Assembly (NCBI GenBank): GCA_018266055.1
Contig: JAFDYT010000005.1
Coordinates: 620,001-684,000, forward strand
DNA from: Bacteroidota bacterium
GTDB lineage: Bacteria; Bacteroidota; Bacteroidia; Cytophagales; Cyclobacteriaceae
Direction: 5' to 3'
Length of the DNA: 64,000 nucleotides
The position numbers and the translations under genes are program-made. Positions 46,577 through 55,322 of this stretch are shown one piece after another. The notes beneath the pieces are model-generated. The model ran no database searches. It was not told where the DNA came from and saw nothing but the letters and a program-made list of their open reading frames with translations. Every line of letters begins with the position of its first letter. Position 1 is the first letter of the stretch.

Positions 46577-46768
46577 ATGAGCCGCTCTAAAAAGATATTT
46601 GCACTTCTTTCCGTCGTTTTTTTGGCTGCCCTTTTTTACGCCAGTTACGACATTAGCCGCCGTACTACCTTTCCGGGATCAAAGCCTCAATTGAAAGAAC
46701 GCATCAAAAAGCAGTTTTTGGAGGGCGATTCTTCTAAAAAAGATACCATCAAAGCGGTTCGTCGGTAA
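46577..46768 (+). CDS. small single-pass membrane protein
   Basis: This 63-residue protein has one N-terminal hydrophobic segment (about residues 6-24, IFALLSVVFLAALFYAS) and a basic soluble tail with many Lys and Arg (KERIKKQFLEGDSSKKDTI). It could be an anchored protein or a signal-peptide protein without a clear cleavage site. The -7-like element just upstream supports it as a real gene. No family recognised. Confidence 0.5.
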   Translation: MSRSKKIFALLSVVFLAALFYASYDISRRTTFPGSKPQLKERIKKQFLEGDSSKKDTIKAVRR

Positions 46769-46814
46769 AATCGGCTATTCATCAGAAAATAAATCCATTC
46801 ATCGGTAGGCTGTT

Positions 46815-46843
46815 TTGTAGGTTTAATGCCTGGTGTACTTTAG
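46815..46843 (+). promoter_or_regulatory. possible promoter of the YceI gene
   Basis: TTG (46815-46817), 18 bases, then TACTTTAG (46836-46843), one mismatch from TAnnTTTG. It would give a leader of about 190 bases that includes the hairpin at 46875-46903. Confidence 0.3.
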
Positions 46844-46874
46844 CATCAGATTAAAGCCAACTATAGACAAGATT

Positions 46875-46903
46875 ATCCCCCGGGGTCCAGGACTTTGGGG
46901 GAT
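46875..46903 (+). terminator. terminator-like hairpin in the YceI leader
   Basis: ATCCCCC (46875-46881) pairs with GGGGGAT (46897-46903) around a 15-base loop and is followed directly by TTTCTTTT. The stem can be extended by four more pairs after a two-base mismatch. It may end the mRNA of the small gene at 46577 or act as an attenuator before yceI. Confidence 0.45.
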
Positions 46904-47036
46904 TTTCTTTTATAGGCTATCCTGTTTAGTGGCATTCTGCCTATATTGGAAACGCTATGTAAACTCCGGTTGCACCAAATATCCAGTTTACGTGGTTGAT
47001 GTGTCTTCAAATTATCCGTTAACAAAACTGAAACCA

Positions 47037-47573
47037 ATGAAAAGTGTGTTATTAGTGTCGGGGATTTTGCTGGTGACTTTTCTGGCACAGGCCCAAAAAT
47101 TTTCGTCTGACAAGAGTTACATAAAATTTTTCTCCAATGCGGCTATCGAAGACATCACTGCGGAAAACACAAAGGGAAGCAGCATCTTTAATGAAGCCAC
47201 CGGCGAGATTGTTTTCTCTATTCCCATCAAGGAATTTGAATTCGATAAATCATTGATGAAAGATCATTTCAACGAGAAATACATGGAGACCGAGCAGTTT
47301 CCAAAGTCTACCTTTCAGGGAAAAATTACAGGATATCAATCATCGACCACTGGCGAACAAAAAGTATCGGCCTCTGGTAAACTCACCATTCACGGCGTCA
47401 CACAGGAGGTGAATATTCCGGGTACCATCGAAAATGCCAACGGCCAGCTCTCGCTCAAAGCCAAGTTTATGGTGAAACTCGTTGACTATAAAATTCAGAT
47501 CCCTCAGGTGCTGTGGCAGAAAATTGCCGAGCAGGTAGAGGTCACCGTGCAGTTTACGTATAAGCCGCTTTGA
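47037..47573 (+). CDS. YceI-family periplasmic lipid-binding protein
   Basis: This 178-residue exported protein has a signal peptide (MKSVLLVSGILLVTFLAQAQ, cut near residue 20). The YceI beta-barrel begins SSDKSYIKFFSNA and includes FNEKYMETEQFPKSTFQG and LTIHGVTQEVNIPGTI, which are family signatures. YceI proteins bind polyprenyl chains or amphiphiles in the periplasm. The start at 47037 is chosen because the frame extends upstream to 46833 through a terminator-like hairpin and without homology. No obvious partner gene is nearby. Confidence 0.9.
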   Translation: MKSVLLVSGILLVTFLAQAQKFSSDKSYIKFFSNAAIEDITAENTKGSSIFNEATGEIVFSIPIKEFEFDKSLMKDHFNEKYMETEQFPKSTFQGKITGYQSSTTGEQKVSASGKLTIHGVTQEVNIPGTIENANGQLSLKAKFMVKLVDYKIQIPQVLWQKIAEQVEVTVQFTYKPL

Positions 47574-47596
47574 CATCCGGGTGCGGCGAAAATAAT

Positions 47597-47626
47597 TTGG
47601 TTGGATAAAGAGAAACCCTAATTTTA
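47597..47626 (+). promoter_or_regulatory. promoter of the symporter-OsmC operon
   Basis: TTG (47597-47599) is followed after exactly 19 bases by TAATTTTA (47619-47626), one mismatch from TAnnTTTG. Transcription would start near 47631, about 22 bases before the TTG start codon at 47653. Confidence 0.45.
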
Positions 47627-47652
47627 GAGTCTAATTCTCACTCCTTACGTAG

Positions 47653-49047
47653 TTGCTCCTTTTTTCCATCATCGCCTATCTCGCCCTGACCATTGCCATT
47701 GGATATTGGGCCTCGCGCCGCGTGAAAAACACGGGCGATTTTATGCTCGCTGGCAGAAGCCTGCCGCTCTTCCTTAGCTCTGCCGCCTTGTTTGCCATCT
47801 GGTTTGGATCTGAGACTGTGTTTGGCGCTTCCTCCGAATTCCTCAAAGGAGGATTGTATTCCGTCATCGAAGATCCGTTTGGCGGAGCGCTTTGCCTGAT
47901 CTTGTTTGGTTTATTTTTCGCGCGCAAGCTCTACTCTATGAAGCTGCTTACGCTCGGCGATTTTTTTGAAGTACGCTACAGCAAACGCACCGAACTAATA
48001 GCCAGTTTTTTTCTGGCGCCGCCGTACGTGGGCTACATCGCGGCGCAACTCGTGGCCATGGGCCTGATTTTAAATATCGTGACCGGTTTGCCCGTATGGC
48101 AAGGCGTAGTGCTCGCCGCCAGCGTGGTCACGTTTTACACGTTCATCGGCGGCATGTGGGCCATTTCGGTAACCGATTTTTTTCAAAGTATTGTCATCAT
48201 CATCGGGTTGATTACACTTGCTTTTATTCTTTCGCAAAAAGCAGGCGGTGTAGTGAAAGTGATCAGCGAAGTGCCGGAAGGAACGTTTCGTTTTTTGCCC
48301 AAGCCTGAATTTAAAGAGATGGTACTTTACTTTAGCGCGTGGTCGGTGTTGGGATTGGGGTCACTGCCGTCGCAGGATGTGTTTCAACGGGTGATGTCGT
48401 CAGGTTCTGTGAAGGTGGCGGTACGCTCGTGCTTCATTGCCGCCGGGCTTTACCTTACCATCGCCATGTTGCCACTGTTCATCAGCCTTTGTGTAAAACA
48501 TCTTTACCCGGAATTTTCGCAAGGCGACACTCAACTTACGCTGCCGCGAATGGTGCTGGCGCACACCAATATTTTCATACAGATTTTATTTTTCGGATCG
48601 CTGCTATCGGCGATCATGAGCACTACGAGTTCGGCGATTCTTGCACCCGCCGCGATTTTGTCTGAGAACTTCATTCGCCCACTTTCCAACGATCGGTTTA
48701 CCGACAAACAACTGCTGCTGATCACACGTCTGTGTGTGCTTGGCTTTGCTACTGTTGCTACGGTGATGGCATGCCTGCGCTCCAACATCTATGAACTGGT
48801 AGGAGAGTCGTCTATTCTTAGTCTTGTGTCGCTGTTTGCGCCGCTGGCGATGGGCTTGTATTGGAAACGAGCCAACAGCACGGGCGCTTTTCTGGCCATG
48901 ATCTGCGGTACGATTACCTGGATATTCTTTGAATTTGCCGATACCAGTTGGCCGAGTTTGTTTCCGGCCACAATCGTTAGTTTTGTTGCCATGATTTTAG
49001 GAAGTTTGTGGCCCCGGAAGGAAAAACAAGAACTCGAAATAAAATGA
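47653..49047 (+). CDS. sodium:solute symporter (SSS family)
   Basis: This 464-residue secondary transporter has about twelve to thirteen membrane helices. Family features include the N-terminal YLALTIAIGYWASRRVKNTGDF, the segment LYSMKLLTLGDFFEVRYSKR and GSLPSQDVFQRVMSS. The start is TTG at 47653: a TAG stops the frame directly before it, and the first in-frame ATG would remove the first membrane helix. Substrates of the family include sugars, proline, acetate and pantothenate, and this one cannot be told. The next gene's ATG overlaps the stop in ATGA, implying translational coupling to OsmC. Confidence 0.88.
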   Translation: MLLFSIIAYLALTIAIGYWASRRVKNTGDFMLAGRSLPLFLSSAALFAIWFGSETVFGASSEFLKGGLYSVIEDPFGGALCLILFGLFFARKLYSMKLLTLGDFFEVRYSKRTELIASFFLAPPYVGYIAAQLVAMGLILNIVTGLPVWQGVVLAASVVTFYTFIGGMWAISVTDFFQSIVIIIGLITLAFILSQKAGGVVKVISEVPEGTFRFLPKPEFKEMVLYFSAWSVLGLGSLPSQDVFQRVMSSGSVKVAVRSCFIAAGLYLTIAMLPLFISLCVKHLYPEFSQGDTQLTLPRMVLAHTNIFIQILFFGSLLSAIMSTTSSAILAPAAILSENFIRPLSNDRFTDKQLLLITRLCVLGFATVATVMACLRSNIYELVGESSILSLVSLFAPLAMGLYWKRANSTGAFLAMICGTITWIFFEFADTSWPSLFPATIVSFVAMILGSLWPRKEKQELEIK

Positions 49048-49463
49048 TCAAGATCGAATTGGAACGCGTGGACAGCGACTACGCGATGGAAGCCACCAAC
49101 GAGTCGGGCAACAAAATTTTGTTTGACGGCTCCCCCGAAATTGGCGGCCACAACAAAGGCATGCGCCCGATGCAGACTTTGCTGGCAGCCGTAGGAAGTT
49201 GCAGCGCCATCGACATCATCAGCATTTTGCGAAAGCAACGCGAGGATCTAAAGGATATAAAAATCACTGTGACCGGCGAGCGGGAGAAGGATGTTACACC
49301 GGCGCTCTACACCGAAGTGCATGCGCATTATAAGCTGTTTGGTAACATCGATCCCGACAAGGCAAAAAAGGCGGTGGCCCTTTCAGTAGAGAAATATTGC
49401 TCGGTCGCAAAGACGCTGGAGAAGACGGCGAAAGTGACGTATAGTTTTGAAATCATCAAGTAA
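49044..49463 (+). CDS. OsmC-family peroxiredoxin-like protein
   Basis: This 139-residue OsmC/Ohr-type protein probably reduces organic hydroperoxides. The two reactive cysteines are visible, in GSCSAIDII (about residue 53) and EKYCSVAKTLEKTAKV (about residue 119). The rest follows the family pattern, with MRPMQTLLAAVGSC. The start at ATG 49044 is set by the ATGA overlap with the symporter gene, and an upstream frame to 49008 lies inside that gene. Linkage with a transporter suggests shared expression and not a shared substrate. Confidence 0.9.
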   Translation: MIKIELERVDSDYAMEATNESGNKILFDGSPEIGGHNKGMRPMQTLLAAVGSCSAIDIISILRKQREDLKDIKITVTGEREKDVTPALYTEVHAHYKLFGNIDPDKAKKAVALSVEKYCSVAKTLEKTAKVTYSFEIIK

Positions 49464-49473
49464 GAACTCGAGC

Positions 49474-49495
49474 GATTGACAGATAACCATTAACG
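49474..49495. repeat. dispersed 22-base intergenic repeat, copy D
   Basis: The copy reads CGATTGACAGATAACCATTA plus AC. It is identical to the copy at 54188-54216 except for one A/G change and the seven-base insertion TTATAAA in that copy. It lies 11 bases upstream of metZ. Confidence 0.55.
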
Positions 49496-49506
49496 GATAC
49501 GAATAC

Positions 49507-50691
49507 ATGTCGAAGAAGAAAGGAAATTTTGAAACGGATGCGATACGCACACAAAGTGAGCGAACTCCTTTTCGTGAGCATTCTACTCCGTTGTACCTAA
49601 CGTCGAGTTTTGTTTTTGAAGATGCCGAACAGGCGCGCGCGCTTTTTGCCGACGAAATTCCCGGAAACATTTACACCCGTTTCTCTAACCCCAACAACAC
49701 GGAGTTCATCGAAAAACTCTGCTTGCTTGAAAGCACCGAAGATGGTATCGCTACGGCGTCGGGCATGGCGGCGATGTACATCAGCATGGCCGCGTTGTTA
49801 AAGGCAGGAGATCATGTGCTGGCCTCACGTTCGGTGTTTGGCTCAACGCATCAGATTTTGAATACGATTTTTCCGAAGTGGAACATCAGCTACACGTATG
49901 CCGACCTGAGTGATCCGGATTCGTGGGAAAGTAAAATCCAGCCGAACACAAAAATGATTTTTGTGGAGACACCTTCCAATCCGGCACTCGACCTCATCGA
50001 CCTGGAGTGGCTCGGCAAGTTGGCGGCAAAGCACAACCTGATTTTGAACGTCGACAATTGTTTTGCTACACCTTACCTGCAAAATCCGGCGAAGTGGGGC
50101 GCGCACCTGGTGACACATTCCGCCACAAAATTTATGGACGGCCAGGGCCGCGTGATTGGTGGCGCCGTGCTTGGTAAAAAAGAACTTATCAAGGAAGTAC
50201 GGTTCTTTGCCCGCCACACAGGTCCGTCGATGTCGCCTTTCAATGCGTGGGTGCTTTCGAAAAGCCTGGAAACGCTAGCGGTGCGCATGGAGAAACATTG
50301 TGCCAATGCCCTTGAACTGGCGCAGTGGCTTGAGAAGTCTTCGGACGTGGAGTATGTGAAATATCCTTTCCTTCCCTCTCATCCTCAGCATGCCCTTGCA
50401 AAAAAACAAATGCGCCACGGTGGCGGAGTTGTTACGTTTGAAATCAAAGGCGGCATTGACCGCGGAAGAAAATTTTTGAATTCGTTAAAGATGCTTTCGC
50501 ATTCGGCCAACCTTGGTGATACGCGGAGCATTGCTACGCATCCGGCATCCACCACACACTCTAAGCTCACGGAGGCTGAGCGCAGTGTCGTGGGTATTAC
50601 GCCAGGATTGATTCGTGTTTCCCTCGGATTGGAAAACATGGAAGACATCATCACCGACATTAAACAGGCGATGGAGGCGAGTCAAAAATAA
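49507..50691 (+). CDS. metZ: O-succinylhomoserine sulfhydrylase
   Basis: This 394-residue PLP enzyme of the Cys/Met metabolism family makes homocysteine directly from O-succinylhomoserine and sulfide. The PLP lysine is Lys208 in THSATKFMDGQGR. Diagnostic parts include the start FETDAIRTQSERT, the segment YTRFSNPNNTEF and the C-terminal THSKLTEAERSVVGITPGLIRVSLGLE. The length and details fit MetZ better than cystathionine gamma-synthase, although substrate choice in this family is hard to read from sequence alone. A copy of the 22-base repeat precedes it. Confidence 0.9.
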   Translation: MSKKKGNFETDAIRTQSERTPFREHSTPLYLTSSFVFEDAEQARALFADEIPGNIYTRFSNPNNTEFIEKLCLLESTEDGIATASGMAAMYISMAALLKAGDHVLASRSVFGSTHQILNTIFPKWNISYTYADLSDPDSWESKIQPNTKMIFVETPSNPALDLIDLEWLGKLAAKHNLILNVDNCFATPYLQNPAKWGAHLVTHSATKFMDGQGRVIGGAVLGKKELIKEVRFFARHTGPSMSPFNAWVLSKSLETLAVRMEKHCANALELAQWLEKSSDVEYVKYPFLPSHPQHALAKKQMRHGGGVVTFEIKGGIDRGRKFLNSLKMLSHSANLGDTRSIATHPASTTHSKLTEAERSVVGITPGLIRVSLGLENMEDIITDIKQAMEASQK

Positions 50692-50708
50692 TTTTCTTAG
50701 AAGGAGAC

Positions 50709-52457
50709 TTACTTCTTCACATCAATCCCCAACTCTTTCAACTGCTCGTCAGAAATAGTTGACGGCGTGTCGATCATCATGTCGCGGCCTGCATTGTTTT
50801 TTGGGAATGCAATGAAGTCGCGGATAGAGTCGGCGCCACCGAAGAGTGAGCACAACCGGTCGAAGCCGAAGGCAATGCCACCGTGTGGAGGTGCGCCGAA
50901 TTCGAAAGCGTCCATCAAAAAGCCAAACTGCTTTTTAGCTTCTTCTTCGCTGAAGCCAAGTTTGCTGAACATAAGTTGTTGTGTGGCGCGGTCGTGGATA
51001 CGAATTGAGCCTCCGCCGATTTCAGTACCGTTCAGCACCATGTCGTACGCGTTGGCTCGAACATTACCTGGGTCGCTGTCGAGCAGCGCGAGGTCTTCGT
51101 GCTTGGGCGACGTGAACGGATGGTGCATGGCATGCCAGCGGTTGGTCTCTTCGTTCCACTCCAGCAGCGGGAAGTCGAGTACCCAAAGAGCGGCAAATTT
51201 ATTTTTGTCGCGCAAGCCAAGTTGGCTCGCTATGTGCAAGCGCAATTCGCCGAGGGCTTTTCTGGTTTTGTCTTTTTCGCCGGCGAGGATCAAAATCAAA
51301 TCGCCAGGCTCGGCATTGAATTTTTGTGCAAAACGACTGAGTTCAATTTCGTCGAAGAATTTATCGACCGACGATTTATAGGTGCCGTTTGCTTCGCAAC
51401 GAATATAGACAAGCCCTTTAGCGCCAATCTGTGGCTTCTTCACAAACTCGGTGAGCTCGTCAATTTGCTTGCGGGTATAGCTCGCGCAACCTTTGGCACA
51501 AATTCCAACCACGAGCTGCGCGTCTTCGAAGACAGTGAAGCCTTTGCCTTTGGCTACATCGTTCAGTTCATCAAAACGCATATCAAACCGTGTGTCGGGT
51601 TTGTCTGATCCGTAGTATTTCATCGCATCAGCATACGTCATGTGCGGCACTTCCTTCAAGTCGATGCCTTTCACAGTTTTAAACAGGTGACGGATGAGTC
51701 CTTCAAATATATTCAGGATGTCTTCCTGACTTACGAACGACATCTCACAGTCGATCTGCGTGAATTCCGGTTGACGGTCGGCGCGTAAATCTTCGTCGCG
51801 GAAACATTTCACGATTTGATAGTAACGATCGAACCCCGAAACCATCAGCAGTTGTTTGAAGGTTTGAGGCGATTGCGGCAATGCATAAAACTCGCCTTGG
51901 TTCATTCGCGAAGGCACCACAAAATCGCGGGCACCTTCGGGAGTACTTTTGATCAGAACAGGTGTTTCTACTTCGATGAAATTAAGTTGATCGAGATACA
52001 CACGGGTTTGCTGCGCCATCTTGTGACGAAGCTGCAAGCTTTCGCGTACAGGAGTTCTGCGCAAGTCGAGGTAGCGATATTTCATGCGGAGGTCGTCGCC
52101 GCCGTCGGTCTCATCTTCGATGGTGAAAGGAGGAGTCTTTGACGAATTCAGAATTTCAAGGGCCGTTACTTTAATCTCAATTTCGCCAGTAGGAATCTTG
52201 TCGTTCTTCGATTGCCGTTCGGCTACGGTGCCGGTAACTTTAACCACGAACTCACGCCCCAGTTGGCGGGCAGTTGCAATCAATGCCGGATCGCTCTTTC
52301 CTTCCTCCAGAAAAAGTTGTGTGATGCCATAGCGGTCGCGCAGGTCAATCCACAGCAGGCTTCCCTTGTCGCGCAGGCGCTGAACCCAGCCGGTAAGGGT
52401 CACGGTGGTATTAACATTATTTAATCGGAGCTCGCCGCAAGTATGTGTCCGTAGCAT
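50709..52457 (-). CDS. aspS: aspartyl-tRNA synthetase
   Basis: This class II aminoacyl-tRNA synthetase of 582 residues has the N-terminal OB-fold with [19 protein letters not shown]. Motif 2 is [20 protein letters not shown] near residue 218 and motif 3 is [11 protein letters not shown] near residue 533. A bacterial-type GAD insertion lies between (about residues 300-420). The C-terminus ELGIDVKK is complete. A TAAATTTG -7 element lies on the minus strand at 52490-52483, giving a leader of about 20 bases. It is divergent from the gene at 52537. Confidence 0.96.
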   Translation of the reverse strand: MLRTHTCGELRLNNVNTTVTLTGWVQRLRDKGSLLWIDLRDRYGITQLFLEEGKSDPALIATARQLGREFVVKVTGTVAERQSKNDKIPTGEIEIKVTALEILNSSKTPPFTIEDETDGGDDLRMKYRYLDLRRTPVRESLQLRHKMAQQTRVYLDQLNFIEVETPVLIKSTPEGARDFVVPSRMNQGEFYALPQSPQTFKQLLMVSGFDRYYQIVKCFRDEDLRADRQPEFTQIDCEMSFVSQEDILNIFEGLIRHLFKTVKGIDLKEVPHMTYADAMKYYGSDKPDTRFDMRFDELNDVAKGKGFTVFEDAQLVVGICAKGCASYTRKQIDELTEFVKKPQIGAKGLVYIRCEANGTYKSSVDKFFDEIELSRFAQKFNAEPGDLILILAGEKDKTRKALGELRLHIASQLGLRDKNKFAALWVLDFPLLEWNEETNRWHAMHHPFTSPKHEDLALLDSDPGNVRANAYDMVLNGTEIGGGSIRIHDRATQQLMFSKLGFSEEEAKKQFGFLMDAFEFGAPPHGGIAFGFDRLCSLFGGADSIRDFIAFPKNNAGRDMMIDTPSTISDEQLKELGIDVKK

Positions 52458-52469
52458 CGTTATTCTTAT

Positions 52470-52490
52470 TAATTTTGAGTTGCAAATTTA
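52470..52490. promoter_or_regulatory. paired divergent -7 elements (aspS and exported protein)
   Basis: The + strand has TAATTTTG at 52470-52477 and the - strand has TAAATTTG (52490-52483), five bases apart. Both are exact TAnnTTTG matches. The layout is like the pair at 34948-34966, and both pairs share TAATTTTGAG. Confidence 0.45.
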
Positions 52491-52536
52491 GTTAATCGTT
52501 CTTAGTTAATTGTTACCCGCCCCAGAAATTGCGAAT

Positions 52537-53082
52537 ATGAAAGGAATACTTGGCTTGTGCGTGTTGATGCTGTTTGGCTTTGCGCCGGAAAAATTGATCA
52601 AGACCAAAATAACTGATGGGATTACCATTTCCCTGCCGGCTACGCTCATCCCGATGACGGAAGAGGATATTGTGTCCCGATACCCGTCGGTGCGGGCGCC
52701 GCTCGGTGCCTTTACCAACGCCGACCGTGATGCAGATTTTAGCGTGAAGATTTCGGCCACGCAATGGCCTGACACGGACATCGAACTGGCGGCCAAGTTT
52801 TTTAAAGCAGGAATTCATAACCTCTACGACCGCGTGGACTTTATCAGCGAAGGTATTCAGACCATCAACAAAAAGAAGTTTATCTATTACGAATTTGAGT
52901 CGCGTGTGAATGGCAACAAATTGAAAGAAGGAGAGCGGGCAGCGATTTTCAAGTATTCGTATGTGCAATACTACATTGAGTCGGGGCGTACGTTGGTGTT
53001 TGCCTTCAATTGCCCGAAAGATCGCAAAGACCAATGGCAGGAAACTGCCCGCGCTATGATGAAGACGATTAAGGTGAAGTAA
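52537..53082 (+). CDS. small exported protein of unknown function
   Basis: This 181-residue protein has a hydrophobic N-terminus (MKGILGLCVLMLFGFAPEKL) that could be a signal peptide. The body is an alpha-beta pattern with strands in KITDGITISLPATLIPMTEED and a Tyr-rich core (KKFIYYEFESRVNGNK, KYSYVQYYIESG). It resembles in outline the exported 'probe' proteins that share a PsbP/DUF-like fold, but no family is claimed. The start at 52537 replaces a TTG at 52510 that would disrupt the signal. Confidence 0.6.
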   Translation: MKGILGLCVLMLFGFAPEKLIKTKITDGITISLPATLIPMTEEDIVSRYPSVRAPLGAFTNADRDADFSVKISATQWPDTDIELAAKFFKAGIHNLYDRVDFISEGIQTINKKKFIYYEFESRVNGNKLKEGERAAIFKYSYVQYYIESGRTLVFAFNCPKDRKDQWQETARAMMKTIKVK

Positions 53083-53114
53083 GTTGAACCCGTGGCCAAA
53101 CCCACGATTTGAAT

Positions 53115-53495
53115 TTACACCGTAATCTCGATGCGATTTCCTTCCGGATCCAAAATCACACTTTCGTAATACCCATCACCCGTTGTGCGGGGTTCGCCGG
53201 TTATTGTAAAGCCATCCGACCTTAATCGCTCGGTAAGCTGATCGACTGCAGATTTGCTTCCCACCGAAATAGCAATGTGAGCCAGTCCAATTATCTCTTC
53301 CTGATTTGTTTTATTGATTCCGGATTTTCTCATGAGTTCGATCCTCGCGCCTTCGTCGAAGCTCAGGAAATACGATTCAAACTCTTTTTTCGGATTGAAA
53401 TATTTTTCTCCGGCACGGCCGTCGAAGTACGTGCCATAAAATTCTTTCATCTTCTCCAGGTCGCTGACCCAGATGGCGAGATGCTCGATTTTCAT
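53115..53495 (-). CDS. VOC-family (glyoxalase-like) protein
   Basis: This 126-residue metal-dependent enzyme or binding protein of the vicinal oxygen chelate family has two beta-alpha-beta-beta-beta units. The likely metal ligands are the His in EHLAIWVSDL (residue 4), the His in GLAHIAISVGS and the Glu in GNRIEITV at the C-terminus. Family members include lactoylglutathione lyases, dioxygenases and fosfomycin-resistance proteins, and this one's substrate is unknown. Its ATG overlaps the stop of the upstream FMN-protein gene in ATGA. It is the last gene of a long leftward run. Confidence 0.8.
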   Translation of the reverse strand: MKIEHLAIWVSDLEKMKEFYGTYFDGRAGEKYFNPKKEFESYFLSFDEGARIELMRKSGINKTNQEEIIGLAHIAISVGSKSAVDQLTERLRSDGFTITGEPRTTGDGYYESVILDPEGNRIEITV

Positions 53496-54133
53496 TTTAG
53501 ATAACCGGGAAGTTCAACTCCTTCTTTCAACTGCGGGTCGGGGATCGGCGTGGTGCGTATTGTTTTCAACGGTTGTACTCCCGCCCAAACGTTCATGCTG
53601 TAGTCTTCTTCGTCGTCTTTCGGTGGGCCGGTTCTCACTTTTCCGGAAGCCTCAGTGATGTCAAAGGAAAGAACCATGGTTTCTTTCCACTCGTTGGCGG
53701 TAGGCTTGCGGATTTCAGCCCAGCGGCCCGGACAAACTTTTTCAGTGAATAATTCCAACGCTTTGTATAGCTCATGTTCTTCGGTAACCAATTGAGGTTC
53801 ACTGAAAACAACTACCGATCTGTAGTTTACCGAATGATGAAACGCTGATCGTGCCAACACGAGTCCGTCAAGAAAAGTCACACTGATGGATACCGGAAGT
53901 TTTTTATCGCGCAACTCGCGCATGTAAAAACTGCCAACCGATCCGTGGATGTAAATTTTGTTTTCGATACGTACAAAACCGGTTGGAATCTGAAAGGGAT
54001 TCCCTTCATGCACATACGCAAGCGTACAAAACAAAGCCTCGTCTAAAATGGAGTAGATCGTTTCTTTGTCGTACACGCCTCGCTTGGGCAAGCGCGTAAT
54101 TTTGGTCTTGTCGGTGATAGGAAATTTTTCCAT
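53492..54133 (-). CDS. pyridoxamine 5'-phosphate oxidase-like FMN-binding protein
   Basis: This 213-residue protein has the split-barrel fold of the pyridoxamine oxidase-like family. Features include KRGVYDKETIYSILDEALFC, the barrel segment IPTGFVRIENKIYIHGSVGS, and HHSVNYRSVVVFSEPQLVT in the second half. It probably binds FMN, and the catalytic role is not clear from sequence. It is translationally coupled to the VOC gene. The preceding 82-base gap to ilvE contains an 8-base inverted repeat (54159-54166 with 54188-54195) and a copy of the 22-base repeat. Confidence 0.8.
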   Translation of the reverse strand: MEKFPITDKTKITRLPKRGVYDKETIYSILDEALFCTLAYVHEGNPFQIPTGFVRIENKIYIHGSVGSFYMRELRDKKLPVSISVTFLDGLVLARSAFHHSVNYRSVVVFSEPQLVTEEHELYKALELFTEKVCPGRWAEIRKPTANEWKETMVLSFDITEASGKVRTGPPKDDEEDYSMNVWAGVQPLKTIRTTPIPDPQLKEGVELPGYLK

Positions 54134-54187
54134 GGGTGTTGTTTGAAGAACATTACAGGTTAATCGCCCTCCCTGATTTGGTAAAGA

Positions 54188-54216
54188 CGATTAACAGATA
54201 ACTTATAAACATTAAC
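54188..54216. repeat. dispersed intergenic repeat, copy C with a seven-base insertion
   Basis: The copy reads CGATTAACAGATAAC (54188-54202), then TTATAAA, then CATTAAC (54210-54216). Without the insertion it differs from the copy at 49474 by one base. CGATTAAC (54188-54195) also pairs with GTTAATCG at 54159-54166. Its last base is in the stop codon of ilvE. Confidence 0.55.
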
Positions 54217-55289
54217 TATTTAGGAAGGATATAATTCCAGCCGTGCACATCGGCTTCGTAGCCCATGCGGATGTCGTTCAGTTTTTTCTTCGCACGAAGC
54301 TGAAAGCTATCCGGGCCAACCGGCGGCAACTCGTAGTTGCGACCGTGAATGCTGATGGAGGCAATCGGACTAACCACGGCGGCTGTTCCTACGCCAAAGG
54401 CCTCGGTCAACGTTCCGTTTTTAAATCCTTCTTCTATTTCTGCAACACTCACACGACGTTCTTCTTTTTGAATGCCCATCGATTCGCTCATGGTTAATAT
54501 CGAATCGCGGGTAACGCCATCAAGCAGTGAGCTCAATAGTTTTGGAGTTACCAATTTTCCATTCAATACAAACATCACGTTCATGGCGCCTGATTCGTCA
54601 ATGTATTTGTGCTCTTTTGAATCGGTCCACAACACCTGATCAAATCCTTGCTTTTGCGCCAGCATAGTCGGGTAGAACGCGCCACCGTAGTTACCGGCAC
54701 ACTTTACAAAACCTGTTCCGCCTTCGGCTGCGCGAACAAATTCTTCCTCTACTTTTACTTTCACGGCTTTGCTGAAGTAAGGACCTACCGGACTCGTGAG
54801 AATGATGAACTTATACTCGTCGGATATTTTAACACCAAGCTTTGCTTCTGACGCAAACATGAAAGGCCGCAGGTAAAGCGACGATCCTTCGTTAGTAGGA
54901 ATCCAGTCGGCATCCACTTCAAGCAACGTCGTCAGGCTACTCATGAAAAGCTCTTCGCTGAGTAGCGGCATGCACATGCGCTCCAGCGATTTGTTCATGC
55001 GTTGCAAGTGACGTTGCGGACGGAAGATGATGATTTGCCCGTCTTTATTTTTGAAGGCTTTCATTCCTTCGAAAATGGCCTGGCCATAATGTAAGGCAAG
55101 CATAGCGGGCGATAGTGTGAGATCTCCATACGGAACAATCTTCGTTTCTCCCCAGCTTCCATTGCTATATTCGGTCAACGACATGTGGTCGGAAATGTAA
55201 TTACCAAAACCAAGGTTGTTGAAGTCGATGGACGCTCGTCGTGAAGTCTTTACGCGCTCGATGTGAATGGGTGCGGTCATTACGGCCAT
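54216..55289 (-). CDS. ilvE: branched-chain amino acid aminotransferase
   Basis: This 357-residue fold-type IV PLP enzyme transfers the amino group between branched-chain amino acids and 2-oxoglutarate. The PLP lysine is Lys196 in FVKCAGNYGGAFYP. Other signatures are YGQAIFEGMKAFK, RPFMFASEAKLGV and the C-terminal EAFGVGTAAVVSPI. The length fits the eukaryote-like group common in Bacteroidota. It lies inside a leftward run with the PLP decarboxylase 33 bases upstream, so it may supply or consume an amino acid of that pathway, or simply be housekeeping. Confidence 0.94.
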   Translation of the reverse strand: MAVMTAPIHIERVKTSRRASIDFNNLGFGNYISDHMSLTEYSNGSWGETKIVPYGDLTLSPAMLALHYGQAIFEGMKAFKNKDGQIIIFRPQRHLQRMNKSLERMCMPLLSEELFMSSLTTLLEVDADWIPTNEGSSLYLRPFMFASEAKLGVKISDEYKFIILTSPVGPYFSKAVKVKVEEEFVRAAEGGTGFVKCAGNYGGAFYPTMLAQKQGFDQVLWTDSKEHKYIDESGAMNVMFVLNGKLVTPKLLSSLLDGVTRDSILTMSESMGIQKEERRVSVAEIEEGFKNGTLTEAFGVGTAAVVSPIASISIHGRNYELPPVGPDSFQLRAKKKLNDIRMGYEADVHGWNYILPK

Positions 55290-55322
55290 GGTAGTTGTTG
55301 TTTAAGTGTGGTGTAAAAGTAC

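Noticed and set aside
46833..47036. An N-terminal extension of the YceI protein
   Set aside because: It runs through a terminator-like hairpin, has no homology and would bury the obvious signal peptide.
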